DNA of 64,000 nt. Origin: an uncultured Litorivicinus sp. (GTDB lineage: Bacteria > Pseudomonadota > Gammaproteobacteria > Pseudomonadales > Litorivicinaceae). Under the pieces are notes generated by a model. That model made no database searches and was not told where the DNA came from. It saw only the letters and a program-made list of their open reading frames with translations. The stretch covers positions 93,606-157,605 of the forward strand of contig CACJLQ010000001.1 in the NCBI GenBank assembly GCA_902594275.1. Reading direction: 5' to 3'. Shown one piece after another: positions 55,682-64,000 of this stretch (within the stretch, counting starts at the first letter, position 1; every line of letters begins with the position of its first letter). Both the position numbers and the translations under genes were made by a program.

Positions 55682-56789
55682 CGATTTTATTAACTTTATT
55701 TTGCCAGATTTAGGTGGAGGGGGAGCCGAGAAGGTATGTGTAGTGTACGCAGACTTTCTGAAAGCCAAAGGTTATCGAGTTCGTTTTTTGGTTGTCGACG
55801 GTCGGGGAATTTATCGCGAATACGTCAAAAGAAATTTCGAGTTAATTGACTTTGGGAAAACCCGCTTTCGAGCAGCGATTTGCCCCATGGTGAGATATAT
55901 TAATAGTCTTTCTAACGAATCGAATTTTTATCTGGCCAATCTCTGGCCTCTTACCGCACTTTCATTTTGGATTTTATTTTTTCAAAAAAAGTCAAAAGCG
56001 CTTGTTTGTGTTGAACATTGTGAATTGAGTCTTCAATATAACTTTGCTTTTTTACAAAGGTTTATCGTCAGGTTTGAGCTAATGGTGAGGTCATTTTTAA
56101 AGTGTAAACTAATGACTGTATCCAGAGGCGTTGCCGATGATATGTCTTTTTTAGGATGGCTAAGGTCAAATCCGATCATAGTTATTTACAATCCAGTATG
56201 CTTTAAGAAGAGAGTTGAAATATCTGGTGATGTTTCATATTCGGGAGAATTTTTTTGCCAAGATTCTTTAAAGATCCTCGCTATCGGCACCTTGAAAGAC
56301 CAGAAGAATTTCGACTTTTTAATACAAGTCATTTACGAAATTAAAAAATTTAAAAAAGTTCAAGCGATCATTTTAGGGGAAGGCCCGGAAAGGGCGTTTT
56401 TGGAAAACAGAGTCAAACGGTTACATCTTGAAAACGAGGTTCATTTGCTTGGGTGGGCGAGCCAAATTGAAGAGTTTTTGGTCGCAGCGGATGTTTTCGT
56501 GCTCACCTCGAAGTATGAAGGTTTTGCTAATGTAGTGGCTGAATCTTTGGTTTGCGGCACACCTGTTATTGCCACTGACTGCCGTTCTGGCCCTGCTGAG
56601 ATTCTTGATAATGGGAGATACGGGAATCTGATTGACCTAGGTGATTTGGAAGCTTTCATGACTACATTGATAGATCGGTCGTTCGAGGAATTTGACTCTG
56701 AAATGCTTAAAGAAAGAGGTAAGTTCTTCAGCGTGGAGCGCTCAGGACCGCTATTGGAAATGCTGCTGATTAGTTCCGAGAATAACTGA
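55668..56789 (+). CDS. Family 4 glycosyltransferase
   Basis: A 373-aa GT-B enzyme. It starts INFILPDLGGGGAEKVCVVYADFL, the GGGAE acceptor-domain motif. The donor domain has ILAIGTLKDQKNFDFLIQ and LTSKYEGFANVVAESLVCGTPVIATDCRSGPAEIL with the E-x7-E element. It resembles N-acetylgalactosamine-type transferases of capsule and O-antigen loci. It overlaps the previous gene by 14 bases and is followed by a 96-base gap. Confidence 0.87.
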   Translation: MQKSSDFINFILPDLGGGGAEKVCVVYADFLKAKGYRVRFLVVDGRGIYREYVKRNFELIDFGKTRFRAAICPMVRYINSLSNESNFYLANLWPLTALSFWILFFQKKSKALVCVEHCELSLQYNFAFLQRFIVRFELMVRSFLKCKLMTVSRGVADDMSFLGWLRSNPIIVIYNPVCFKKRVEISGDVSYSGEFFCQDSLKILAIGTLKDQKNFDFLIQVIYEIKKFKKVQAIILGEGPERAFLENRVKRLHLENEVHLLGWASQIEEFLVAADVFVLTSKYEGFANVVAESLVCGTPVIATDCRSGPAEILDNGRYGNLIDLGDLEAFMTTLIDRSFEEFDSEMLKERGKFFSVERSGPLLEMLLISSENN

Positions 56790-56885
56790 CGCTGGGTTGA
56801 TGAAGTTCAATTGCAAGGTTAGTTTGTGTTCATGTTTGGAATATTGTTTTTGGTTTTGACTGATTAAAGATATGGTTCAGAGTTT

Positions 56886-58088
56886 ATGAAGGAAAAGAAG
56901 GTCCTTTATCTTAGTTATGATGGTCTATTGGATCCGCTTGGAAAATCCCAGATTCTGGGTTATTTCCGGCATTTCCCAACAAATTCTAATTTAATATTTA
57001 TGACTTTTGAGAAGTCCAATCGACCGATAGCCGATCTTCGATCGATGGAAGAGGAAATTCAATCTTTAGGTTTTCTTTGGTACAGATTTGAATTTCATTC
57101 AGGACGAATAATGTCGAAATTGATTGACAGTATGACGTTTTTTTTCTCAGTTTTTCTGTTATGCGCGAGAAAGCAAGTAGAGTTCGTGCATTGCCGAGGT
57201 CATATACCGGTTTTTTGTTGTTTTCCAATTTTTCTATTGTTCAAAATTCCTTATATCTTTGACTTTAGAGGATTCTGGATAGATGAAAAGGTTGAAAAGG
57301 AGGGTGTAGTGCAAATCGGATGGCTTTTGCGTGTGGTTATAGGGTGTTTAAAGCGTTATGAAAGAAGAGTTCTGATTCAAGCAAAACAAGTTGTGGTGTT
57401 AACCTCGGCTGCCCGGGAAGTTCTTCTGAAAAACTATAATCTACTAAGTGATCCTGTCGTTATCCCGTGCTGTGCAGATTTTTCGGTGTTTTCAGTAGCT
57501 CCTAGAGAACGAACAAATCAGTTTAGGCGTACCCATAATATTCCGTTGGATTCATTTATCATTGGTTATTTAGGGTCAATTGGAAGAATGTATGATATGG
57601 ACCGCTGGGTTCGGTTTATTCAGTATGCGAGCGCTAATAAATCAGTTTTTGCAATGATTGTATCTACGGATAAGAAGCGTGCGGAGGAGATTATTCGATT
57701 GTTGGGCAGTCAATCGATTCCGGGAATGGTTCTTGAGCTTTGCGGTCAAAATTTGGCATTGGCAGTCGGGTCTATGGATTTGATGGTCGGATTCAATTTG
57801 ATTACCGAAGCTCGTAAGGGGACCAGCTTGACTAAATTAGGCGAATCGTTGGCCTGCGGGGTTCCTTTTATAGGCAGTAAGGGCATAGGTGATAGTGAAA
57901 TAATCTTGAAAGCGACTGGAGGTGGTTGTGTCATTGACCAAACGCATGACACCGAGTTCGATCGTGCTTGGCGGATTCAAGAGAGGTTTACCTCGGGTGA
58001 AACGCTTAGGAATAATGCTGAAAAGTGGTTGAGCGTGAAACTCGGCGTTGAGAAGTACCTCGGAGTATATGGAAGGATGAAAGCTTAA
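56886..58088 (+). CDS. Family 4-like glycosyltransferase
   Basis: A 400-aa GT-B protein. VLYLSYDGLLDPLGKSQILGYF opens the acceptor domain, and VEFVHCRGHIPVFCC and YIFDFRGFWIDEKV follow. The donor half has FIIGYLGSIGRMYDMDRW and TSLTKLGESLACGVPFIGSKGIGD, a weaker form of the GT4 nucleotide-sugar site. The ATG is preceded by the sequence TTCAGAGTTT. Its stop shares a base with the CofD-like gene start (TAATG). Confidence 0.78.
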   Translation: MKEKKVLYLSYDGLLDPLGKSQILGYFRHFPTNSNLIFMTFEKSNRPIADLRSMEEEIQSLGFLWYRFEFHSGRIMSKLIDSMTFFFSVFLLCARKQVEFVHCRGHIPVFCCFPIFLLFKIPYIFDFRGFWIDEKVEKEGVVQIGWLLRVVIGCLKRYERRVLIQAKQVVVLTSAAREVLLKNYNLLSDPVVIPCCADFSVFSVAPRERTNQFRRTHNIPLDSFIIGYLGSIGRMYDMDRWVRFIQYASANKSVFAMIVSTDKKRAEEIIRLLGSQSIPGMVLELCGQNLALAVGSMDLMVGFNLITEARKGTSLTKLGESLACGVPFIGSKGIGDSEIILKATGGGCVIDQTHDTEFDRAWRIQERFTSGETLRNNAEKWLSVKLGVEKYLGVYGRMKA

Positions 58089-59284
58089 TGTTGAATATTG
58101 TCGTATTCAGTGGTGGGCGAGGCGCGTCATCTTTGATTAGGTTTTTAACTGGGCAGCCAGACGTGAACCTCACTTGTCTAGTGAACGCTTATGATGACGG
58201 GAAATCCACAGGAGAATTGAGAAATTTTTTTGGAATCTTAGGTCCATCCGATATCCGTAAGGTTCAGGGAGATTTAATTAGTAGTAATCAAAGCGATCTG
58301 CTGTTAAAAACTTTGTTTGATCTGCGTATTGAGGAGGATATTTCGCCGGACGCTGCTACTCAGGAGTTGGAGCAATTTGTTTCTGGTCAATGTCCAATTT
58401 TATTTGGAATAGACCTCAGTGGTTTAGAACATTTGTTTTTCCTCCGTGAAGCACTCAACAATTTTCTTGATGTTTTATCCTTTTATCAACTTATCAAAAA
58501 ACGACCATTTAACTTCTCGGATTGTTCATTGATGAATCTCGTTTATGCAGGTTTGATGCTCGGGACGAATGGGGACATCGAGGATGCCGCGGTTCAGGTG
58601 AGCAAAAGATTTAAAACACTTGGAAATGTTTATCCTGTTAGTAATACCAACCTGATTTTGATGGCTTTGCTCGAAAACGGTGACATACTGCATGACGAGG
58701 CGTCCATCGTTGAAAAAAGGGCGAGCGCAAAAATTGATAGTTTATTTTTGGTTGAGGACTATGTCGATCCAGGTTCAATATCGCAACTTAATCGCGATGA
58801 AGTTAAGACTTTTTTGAAGAGTTTGCACAGATCTCCCCAATTATCGCCGAGAGCCTATAACGCAATTTCCAATGCCGATATAATTGTGTACGCGGCTGGT
58901 ACTCAGCATTCTTCGCTATATCCCTCATATTTGACAAAAGGTTTGGCTCAAGCGGTTGCGGATAATAAATTTGCTAAAAAGATTTTTATAACTAATGTAG
59001 GAGCTGATTATGAAACACCATCTTATCAGGCAAGTGACTTTATTCTGGGTGCTTACCGATATCTAAAAATTTCGCTGCAACGGCAAGAAATAATCCAATC
59101 TTTTTTTGACATAAACTTGGTTAATTTACCAGCAGCTAATCATAGTAGTAGCCATATTATCTGTGATTTTGGAAACCTTGATAAAACTGGAATACCATCG
59201 ATTACGGATGATTTCGAAAGTAAGGCTTATCCCGGAACTCATGATGCTGAAGCCCTTTGGAAAATTATAAGCAATTATTACTAA
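58088..59284 (+). CDS. CofD/YvcK-like protein
   Basis: A 398-aa member of the 2-phospho-L-lactate transferase/YvcK fold. VFSGGRGASSLIRFL and LVNAYDDGKSTGELRNFFGILGPSDIRKV match the GGxG and DDGxSTGxLR motifs. SNADIIVYAAGTQHSSLYPS corresponds to the later GTxxxSlxP element. CofD joins phospholactate to the F420 precursor; YvcK binds UDP-GlcNAc and affects cell-wall carbon flow. Neither role explains a glycan locus. With a phosphatase and a nucleotidyltransferase next door it may transfer a phosphorylated group to or from a nucleotide sugar, which is inference. Confidence 0.75.
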   Translation: MLNIVVFSGGRGASSLIRFLTGQPDVNLTCLVNAYDDGKSTGELRNFFGILGPSDIRKVQGDLISSNQSDLLLKTLFDLRIEEDISPDAATQELEQFVSGQCPILFGIDLSGLEHLFFLREALNNFLDVLSFYQLIKKRPFNFSDCSLMNLVYAGLMLGTNGDIEDAAVQVSKRFKTLGNVYPVSNTNLILMALLENGDILHDEASIVEKRASAKIDSLFLVEDYVDPGSISQLNRDEVKTFLKSLHRSPQLSPRAYNAISNADIIVYAAGTQHSSLYPSYLTKGLAQAVADNKFAKKIFITNVGADYETPSYQASDFILGAYRYLKISLQRQEIIQSFFDINLVNLPAANHSSSHIICDFGNLDKTGIPSITDDFESKAYPGTHDAEALWKIISNYY

Positions 59285-59285
59285 C

Positions 59286-59909
59286 GTGAAGTCATTGACT
59301 TATTCATTAGGCGAGTATTACGCAATAATCTTCGACTACGATGGCACCATCGTAAACTCTAATCAACATCACCACCGAGCCTACGTGGAGGCTTGTAAGT
59401 CTGTTGGAATTGATTTTGCTTCGATAGAAATCAGTTGGCAGGGACGAAGTACAGAGGATGTATTTGCTGAGGTTGTAGTGCTAAATCGGATGCACAAAAA
59501 TTTAGTACAAGAACTGGTCTTGCGAAAGCGCGAAATTTTTTCAAAGTCTGTGAGGGTAGAGGCTTTATCGCCTATGCCCTATGTATTCGAGTTTTTGAAT
59601 ACATGCAGAGCGTCGGGAAAAAGCTGTTACATAGCCAGTGGTAGCGGTCGTCAGTCCATAACATATGGTCTAGAGAAGCTAAATATGAAGCATTTTTTTA
59701 AGGCAATTTACTGCATTGAAGATGTAGTATCAGGAAAGCCTGCTCCGGATCTTTTTAAGTTAGTACTGGAGGAAAACCGGTTATCGACAGATAAATGCCT
59801 CGTGATTGAGGATTCGGATGCAGGATTCGTAGCGGCGGAGCGCTGCGGTCTGGCGTGTGTCGACATAGTAGATATAAATTTGCTCTTGGGATTGGGAGAT
59901 CAAAATTAA
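59286..59909 (+). CDS. HAD-superfamily phosphatase/phosphomutase
   Basis: A 207-aa HAD subfamily I protein of the beta-phosphoglucomutase type. IIFDYDGTIVNSN gives the nucleophile and acid Asp pair. An alpha-helical cap follows, then ASGSGRQS (motif II), GKPAPDLFKL (motif III Lys) and VIEDSDAGFVAA (motif IV). It would dephosphorylate or isomerise a sugar phosphate. GTG at 59286 follows the CofD-like stop by one base. It probably works with the nucleotidyltransferase at 60800. Confidence 0.85.
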   Translation: MKSLTYSLGEYYAIIFDYDGTIVNSNQHHHRAYVEACKSVGIDFASIEISWQGRSTEDVFAEVVVLNRMHKNLVQELVLRKREIFSKSVRVEALSPMPYVFEFLNTCRASGKSCYIASGSGRQSITYGLEKLNMKHFFKAIYCIEDVVSGKPAPDLFKLVLEENRLSTDKCLVIEDSDAGFVAAERCGLACVDIVDINLLLGLGDQN

Positions 59910-60810
59910 GATTTTAGCTTTTATTCTGACCCACAATCGGAGTGAGTTATTAAGGCGATGTATTCAGGCAGTGAATACTCAGTCTCGTCGTCCTGACGAA
60001 ATATTAGTTGTAGACAATGGAAGTACGGATGCTACTCAAGAAGTAATTGCTAGTTTTGTAGGCATCAGGACTATAGTCCGCCCTAATCTGAGCGCGGCGG
60101 ATGGTTGGAATACAGGATTTCGGTTCGCGGTAGATGAAGGTTATGACGCGATTTGGGCTATGGATGACGATGGGTTTCCTGATTTTCAGGCACTGCATTT
60201 TTTGGAGCAAGCTATGATCGGCAATAGAATGTTGGGGTGTGCCTCTTCGTTCGTTGTTGATGAATTAAATCGCGAAGCATTCGTATTCCCCTACCCATCT
60301 TTACAACATTCAGTTTTGGGTGACCAGTTTGGATATTTTCCAAAATTTGCGACGCTGCAAGAATTCTGTAAGAAATTCTCGGAGCGTGAGCGATACAGTT
60401 GGGTTCACCTCTTTAACGGCGCTCTTATTCGGACGGATATAATTTGGGATGCTGGTCTATTGGTTGAGGATTATAAAATCTATGGTGAAGAGGTAGATTA
60501 TTTTTTTAGGCTTAGAGAACGATGCGAATGTAATTCAATAATTGGCTCAATTCATTACCATCCCAATACATCCAAAAGACCATATGATAGGAGAAGGGTA
60601 TTTTATTATGTGAGAAATGCATTTTTACTAAATGCTAAGTATTATAGTAAATATAAGGGACGATGGTTAGTCTTAGTGTTCGTCGTATTATATAGATTAG
60701 TGTTGCGAAATGGATTTCCTGAAGTTTTGTATCTGATCCTTGGTGGAGATAATCGTAGCTTTTACCGCGCGGTAGTGGCGGGGCTCAGGGGAGAATTCAT
60801 TGAGCACTAA
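59905..60810 (+). CDS. Family 2 glycosyltransferase, apparent ATT start
   Basis: A 301-aa GT2 enzyme. From ATT at 59905 the protein reads (M)KILAFILTHNRSELLRRC, the exact expected GT2 N terminus. VVDNGSTDAT and WAMDDDGFPD follow. The frame has no ATG, GTG or TTG between an upstream stop at 59875 and GTG at 59971, which lies past the first beta strand. GGGAG sits six bases before the ATT, and the ATT overlaps the HAD stop codon. GYDAIWAMDDDG and GEEVDYFFRLRERC are typical of rhamnosyl- and galactofuranosyl-type GT2 enzymes. A starting GTG at 59971 would give a truncated protein. Confidence 0.8.
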   Translation: MKILAFILTHNRSELLRRCIQAVNTQSRRPDEILVVDNGSTDATQEVIASFVGIRTIVRPNLSAADGWNTGFRFAVDEGYDAIWAMDDDGFPDFQALHFLEQAMIGNRMLGCASSFVVDELNREAFVFPYPSLQHSVLGDQFGYFPKFATLQEFCKKFSERERYSWVHLFNGALIRTDIIWDAGLLVEDYKIYGEEVDYFFRLRERCECNSIIGSIHYHPNTSKRPYDRRRVFYYVRNAFLLNAKYYSKYKGRWLVLVFVVLYRLVLRNGFPEVLYLILGGDNRSFYRAVVAGLRGEFIEH

Positions 60811-61600
60811 CGTGCACCACCGTAGAAGGGCATTAATAGTACCGGCTGCTGGAATGGGCACCCGGACTGGTGTGAAATTCCCAAAAACTCTTTTTCCGGT
60901 AAATGGTATTCCTATCCTAGTGACAATAATTCGTTTATTTATTGGACGCGTTGATCAGATCATCGTCGTTGCAAGTCCAAAAGGTGATGTCCAGATAAAA
61001 CAGGTACTAAACGCTTATGAGATTGAGGATATTGATATCGTCATACAACAATCGCCAACGGGAATGGGTGATGCGGTATTTCTTGGCGTAGGTCACCTTC
61101 TTGCGAACGATTTGGACTTGGCACACTGGTCTATTGTTGTCGTTTGGGGAGATATCTTCGGTCTTTCGAGTATAACCGTTAGAAAATCGCTAAAAATATT
61201 TGAGGAAACTAACGTTGATTTTTTCTTCCCAACATTATTCGCAAGAAATCCCTACACAATGTGCATTAGGAATAATGAGGGTGCGATTATTGAAGTAATC
61301 GAACGACGAGAGATTGCGAAAAATCAGGCTTCAAAAGCCATATCTGTAGCTGGAATGGTTGAACGTCTCCCGTTTGATTTCGGTGAACGAGATATCGGCT
61401 TATTCGTTTTTAAAGCGATTGAAAGCTACACAGTCTTTTGTAAATGCAGATCGCAATTGGAGGGGGCGGTAACCGGTGAGATAGGGTTTTTAAAATTAAT
61501 TAAGTTTTTAATTGAAGATGGACTTAGGGTCGGTGCCGAACCCATTGCACAATCGGGAGACGCTAAAGCGTTTAATAGTATGGAAGATCTGAGGGAATAA
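60800..61600 (+). CDS. Sugar-phosphate nucleotidyltransferase
   Basis: A 266-aa NTP-transferase (GlmU/RmlA-like fold). ALIVPAAGMGTRTGVKFPKTLFPVNG is a standard GxGTR...K signature. VVVWGDIFGL marks the metal-binding Asp. It would form an NDP-sugar, or an NDP-alcohol, from a phosphate substrate. It starts at TTG 60800 with GGGGAG upstream, overlapping the GT2 end by 11 bases. Its partners are probably the HAD enzyme and the CofD-like protein. Confidence 0.82.
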   Translation: MSTNVHHRRRALIVPAAGMGTRTGVKFPKTLFPVNGIPILVTIIRLFIGRVDQIIVVASPKGDVQIKQVLNAYEIEDIDIVIQQSPTGMGDAVFLGVGHLLANDLDLAHWSIVVVWGDIFGLSSITVRKSLKIFEETNVDFFFPTLFARNPYTMCIRNNEGAIIEVIERREIAKNQASKAISVAGMVERLPFDFGERDIGLFVFKAIESYTVFCKCRSQLEGAVTGEIGFLKLIKFLIEDGLRVGAEPIAQSGDAKAFNSMEDLRE

Positions 61601-61605
61601 AGTAC

Positions 61606-63537
61606 ATGTGTGGAATTTTTGGAGTTTATTTCGCAGATCAACAAACTTCGGTGGACTGCGGACGTATTAAGGCTTCACTATCCACAATGGAAGCCCGAGG
61701 GCCCGATGATCAGAAATTCGAAATATTTCTTGATGGAGCTTTGGCTTTAGGGCACACGCGCTTGGCGATTCTCGACCTATCAGATAATGGATCTCAGCCT
61801 ATGACTTCGTATTGCGGTAGATATGTCATAGTAATCAATGGAGAAATCTATAATTATGAATATCTTAAAACAGTATTAAAGGCGCGGGGTCATGTAACGA
61901 GTAATCGTGAAAATGATAGTAGAGTGTTTTTAGAGCTTGTCGCCTGTCTTGGGATTGAGCAGGCGTTGGAAATATGCGTAGGCATGTTTGCGTTTTGCAT
62001 ACTGGATAAAATGACGTGGCGACTTTATTTAGGACGCGACCGATTTGGTGAAAAGCCTCTATATGTCGGATTATGTAATAAAAATCTAGTTTTCGCGTCG
62101 GATGTTAAAGCTCTTAGTACATATTTCAAGACCTCATTTTCAATAGATTACAACGCAGTTAATAATTATATCAATTACTCATATATACCTGATAGTGAAT
62201 GTGTTTTTGAAAATGTTTTTAAGGTCCCGCCCAGCCATTACTTACCAATCGATCTTCGAACGGTCGCGACAACTGACAAGAGATCACTACAAAATGACTA
62301 TGTACAGTATTGGAATATGGATGGTGGTAACGTCGATCAAAACATCGGTCGTTTATCGGAAGATGGTTGTGTAGATTATTTCAGCGAGTTGTTTAACGAT
62401 GTATTGAGTATACAGAGTTTCGCAGATGTCCCTGTTGGCTCATTCTTATCTGGTGGAATAGACTCTACCCTCGTGACTGCTAATTTGGTGAAAACAGTTT
62501 CGAACACCGTGAAAACATTCTCCGTAGGGTTCGAAGATACTAATTTTGACGAAGCCCATCATGCGAAAAAAATAGCGCATTTGCTCCAAACAGATCACTG
62601 TGAACTATACCTTTCTGATTCGGATGTTTTGGATCTTGTGGAGCGTCTTCCGACGAGTTTCACAGAGCCACATGCCGACTCATCGCAAATCGCGACGCTC
62701 GCTGTTTCAGAGCTTGCTGCCAAAAGCGTTAAGGTCGTGCTGACGGGGGACGGCGCCGATGAACTTTTTGGGGGTTACACTCGATATAAGATGGCTCCTA
62801 TTTTTTGGAAATACTTCGGTTCGTCACCAGAATTTATTAGGTTGGCAGTGGGTAATCTGTCAGGTTGGTTGGGTAATTCGAACGGTTTGAAGGGTCTGCA
62901 GCCTCTCGTAAAACAAACTAATTTAAATGAAAAGCTTTTGAAATTAAGTCGTATTATTTCTTCAAGTGGTAGTTTTGAAGAGTTGTACGATTACTTTTTG
63001 ACAGCGTGGCCAAAAACTCAACAATTCTTGCAATCTGAGCATCGTAGCCCGCTAATGCCACTAGAAGGGACAGATCTATTTCAATACATGCTGGGGACGG
63101 ATTTGAAAAACTATCTACCCGGGGATATCTTAGTTAAGGTTGATAGATGTTCGATGGCTGCGAGCCTCGAAGCGAGAGCTCCTTTTCTAGATCATCGCGT
63201 AGCTGCGTTCGCTCGGTCATTACCCAGATCTACGAGGAATCACGCTTTTGGCAGTAAATTTGTTCTTAGAAAGATGTTGTCAAGAGACATACCACCTGAC
63301 TATTTCAATCGTCCAAAACAGGGTTTTGGGGTGCCATTGAGGAGATGGCTAGGTGGTCCCCTTTTTTCCTGGGCTGAGAGCCTAATTTTCGACAAAGCTT
63401 TGTATCAAAATACTCCTCTGGATCAAACCCAATTTATTGACACTTGGGAAAAATTCAAACTTCAGCAGAACGTTTCTAATCAAGGAATGTGGTCACTGTT
63501 GATGTTGCTTGATTGGATGAGATCACCTAGGTTTTAA
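61606..63537 (+). CDS. Asparagine synthetase (glutamine-hydrolysing)-family amidotransferase (copy 2)
   Basis: A 643-aa AsnB-type protein, longer than copy 1 at 30930. MCGIFGVYF supplies Cys2; EARGPDDQKF and INGEIYNYEYL belong to the glutaminase half. FLSGGIDSTLVTANL and LTGDGADELFGGYTRY form the ATP-pyrophosphatase half. ASLEARAPFLDHRVAAFA is well kept. In capsule and O-antigen loci such enzymes amidate sugar uronates (WbpS or VioC type). Five bases separate it from the nucleotidyltransferase gene. Confidence 0.87.
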   Translation: MCGIFGVYFADQQTSVDCGRIKASLSTMEARGPDDQKFEIFLDGALALGHTRLAILDLSDNGSQPMTSYCGRYVIVINGEIYNYEYLKTVLKARGHVTSNRENDSRVFLELVACLGIEQALEICVGMFAFCILDKMTWRLYLGRDRFGEKPLYVGLCNKNLVFASDVKALSTYFKTSFSIDYNAVNNYINYSYIPDSECVFENVFKVPPSHYLPIDLRTVATTDKRSLQNDYVQYWNMDGGNVDQNIGRLSEDGCVDYFSELFNDVLSIQSFADVPVGSFLSGGIDSTLVTANLVKTVSNTVKTFSVGFEDTNFDEAHHAKKIAHLLQTDHCELYLSDSDVLDLVERLPTSFTEPHADSSQIATLAVSELAAKSVKVVLTGDGADELFGGYTRYKMAPIFWKYFGSSPEFIRLAVGNLSGWLGNSNGLKGLQPLVKQTNLNEKLLKLSRIISSSGSFEELYDYFLTAWPKTQQFLQSEHRSPLMPLEGTDLFQYMLGTDLKNYLPGDILVKVDRCSMAASLEARAPFLDHRVAAFARSLPRSTRNHAFGSKFVLRKMLSRDIPPDYFNRPKQGFGVPLRRWLGGPLFSWAESLIFDKALYQNTPLDQTQFIDTWEKFKLQQNVSNQGMWSLLMLLDWMRSPRF

Positions 63538-63539
63538 AA

Positions 63540-64000
63540 ATGATTCTGTACCTTGTCCTTCTGGCATTTGTATATCTCGCGGCTCAGGTACAGATTATTA
63601 ATCAAGGTAGTACAAGTGTCAGGCTAACAGAGCATCGATTAGACGCCCTTTGGAGTGTTACTTTTATTTTTCTGGTGTTAGTCGTGGGATTACGCCACGA
63701 TGTTGGTGGGGATTGGGATAATTATTGGTTAAGATTTACTTCAGGTCCGATTTTTAACGAAGATCCCGCCTACTATGGATTGCTTACATGGCTTGTCCAA
63801 GTTTTCGACCTACCGATTTATTTCCTTAATTTACTATGTGCTGCGGTTTCCTTGTGGTGCCTATCGATTTGGTATAAGAGTTCTCAATATAAATGGCTAA
63901 TTTTACTGGCTTCTATTCCTTATCTTATACCAGTAGTGCAGATGGGTTACACACGACAAGGAGTCGCGATATCAATTGTAAGCTTGGCATATTATTTTTT
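63540..64000 (+). CDS. EpsG/Wzy-like polysaccharide polymerase, cut by the window edge
   Basis: The first 153 codons of a membrane protein that runs off the right edge. It starts at ATG 63540, two bases after the asparagine synthetase stop. MILYLVLLAFVYLAAQ is a first helix. FIFLVLVVGLRHDVGGDWDNYW is the EpsG-type signature (GLRxxVGxDWxxY) of exopolysaccharide polymerases. At least three more helices follow. It is a third candidate polymerase in the locus. Confidence 0.75.
   Translation, partial: MILYLVLLAFVYLAAQVQIINQGSTSVRLTEHRLDALWSVTFIFLVLVVGLRHDVGGDWDNYWLRFTSGPIFNEDPAYYGLLTWLVQVFDLPIYFLNLLCAAVSLWCLSIWYKSSQYKWLILLASIPYLIPVVQMGYTRQGVAISIVSLAYYF

Overview
The window looks like a chromosome segment of a Gram-negative gammaproteobacterium, probably marine. 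The evidence is the order pepA-holC-valS next to divergent lptF-lptG, the order queA-tgt-yajC-secD-secF, a porin with a signal peptide and terminal phenylalanine, and class Ia nrdAB. I cannot name the genus from sequence alone.

Positions 1-24,300 are mostly housekeeping. A sugar kinase (pfkB type) follows a leader of about 300 nt that is rich in GGA motifs. It converges with a small transaldolase-like aldolase. On the minus strand nrdA-nrdB has a promoter with two NrdR-like boxes and ends at a strong terminator. pepA-holC-valS form a coupled minus-strand operon facing lptF-lptG. A minus-strand set (tRNA-Leu, WaaE-type glycosyltransferase, Bax-like glucosaminidase, RDD membrane protein) converges on lptG. 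A toxin-antitoxin locus follows, with an intact antitoxin and a HigB/Gp49-like toxin broken by two stop codons. Then come queA-tgt, yajC-secD-secF and a porin gene with a clear terminator. A small exported protein of unknown function faces the porin.

Positions 24,359-64,000 are one surface-polysaccharide locus with every gene on the plus strand, and it runs off the right edge. It holds many glycosyltransferases (GT2, GT4, GT25 and others), two paralogous O-antigen ligase/polymerase-like membrane proteins, a partial EpsG/Wzy-like protein, a MurJ/Wzx-like flippase, a PglK/MsbA-like ABC flippase, a small PglC-type phosphoglycosyl transferase and a long WbpM/CapD-type dehydratase. The centre (39-51.8 kb) is a sugar-nucleotide factory. 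It contains a short SDR, two radical SAM/SPASM proteins, two NeuB-type nonulosonate synthases, one cytidylyltransferase, a GT2 protein with an extra C-terminal domain, a UDP-sulfoquinovose-synthase-like protein, a short CapD-type dehydratase, an epimerase and a WbpO/TviB-type dehydrogenase. A GT-B protein downstream carries the DDG and HP motifs of bacterial sialyltransferases. This fits a glycan with a CMP-activated nonulosonic acid and perhaps a sulfonated sugar. The last part (58-63.5 kb) combines a CofD/YvcK-like protein, a HAD phosphatase, a GT2 that appears to start at ATT, a sugar nucleotidyltransferase and a second asparagine synthetase. That looks like an uncharacterised sugar-modification module.

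Many genes in the locus overlap by a few bases and start at GTG or TTG, so translation is probably coupled along long transcripts. Functions are read from motifs by eye. Substrates of the glycosyltransferases and of the unusual sugar enzymes are inference.
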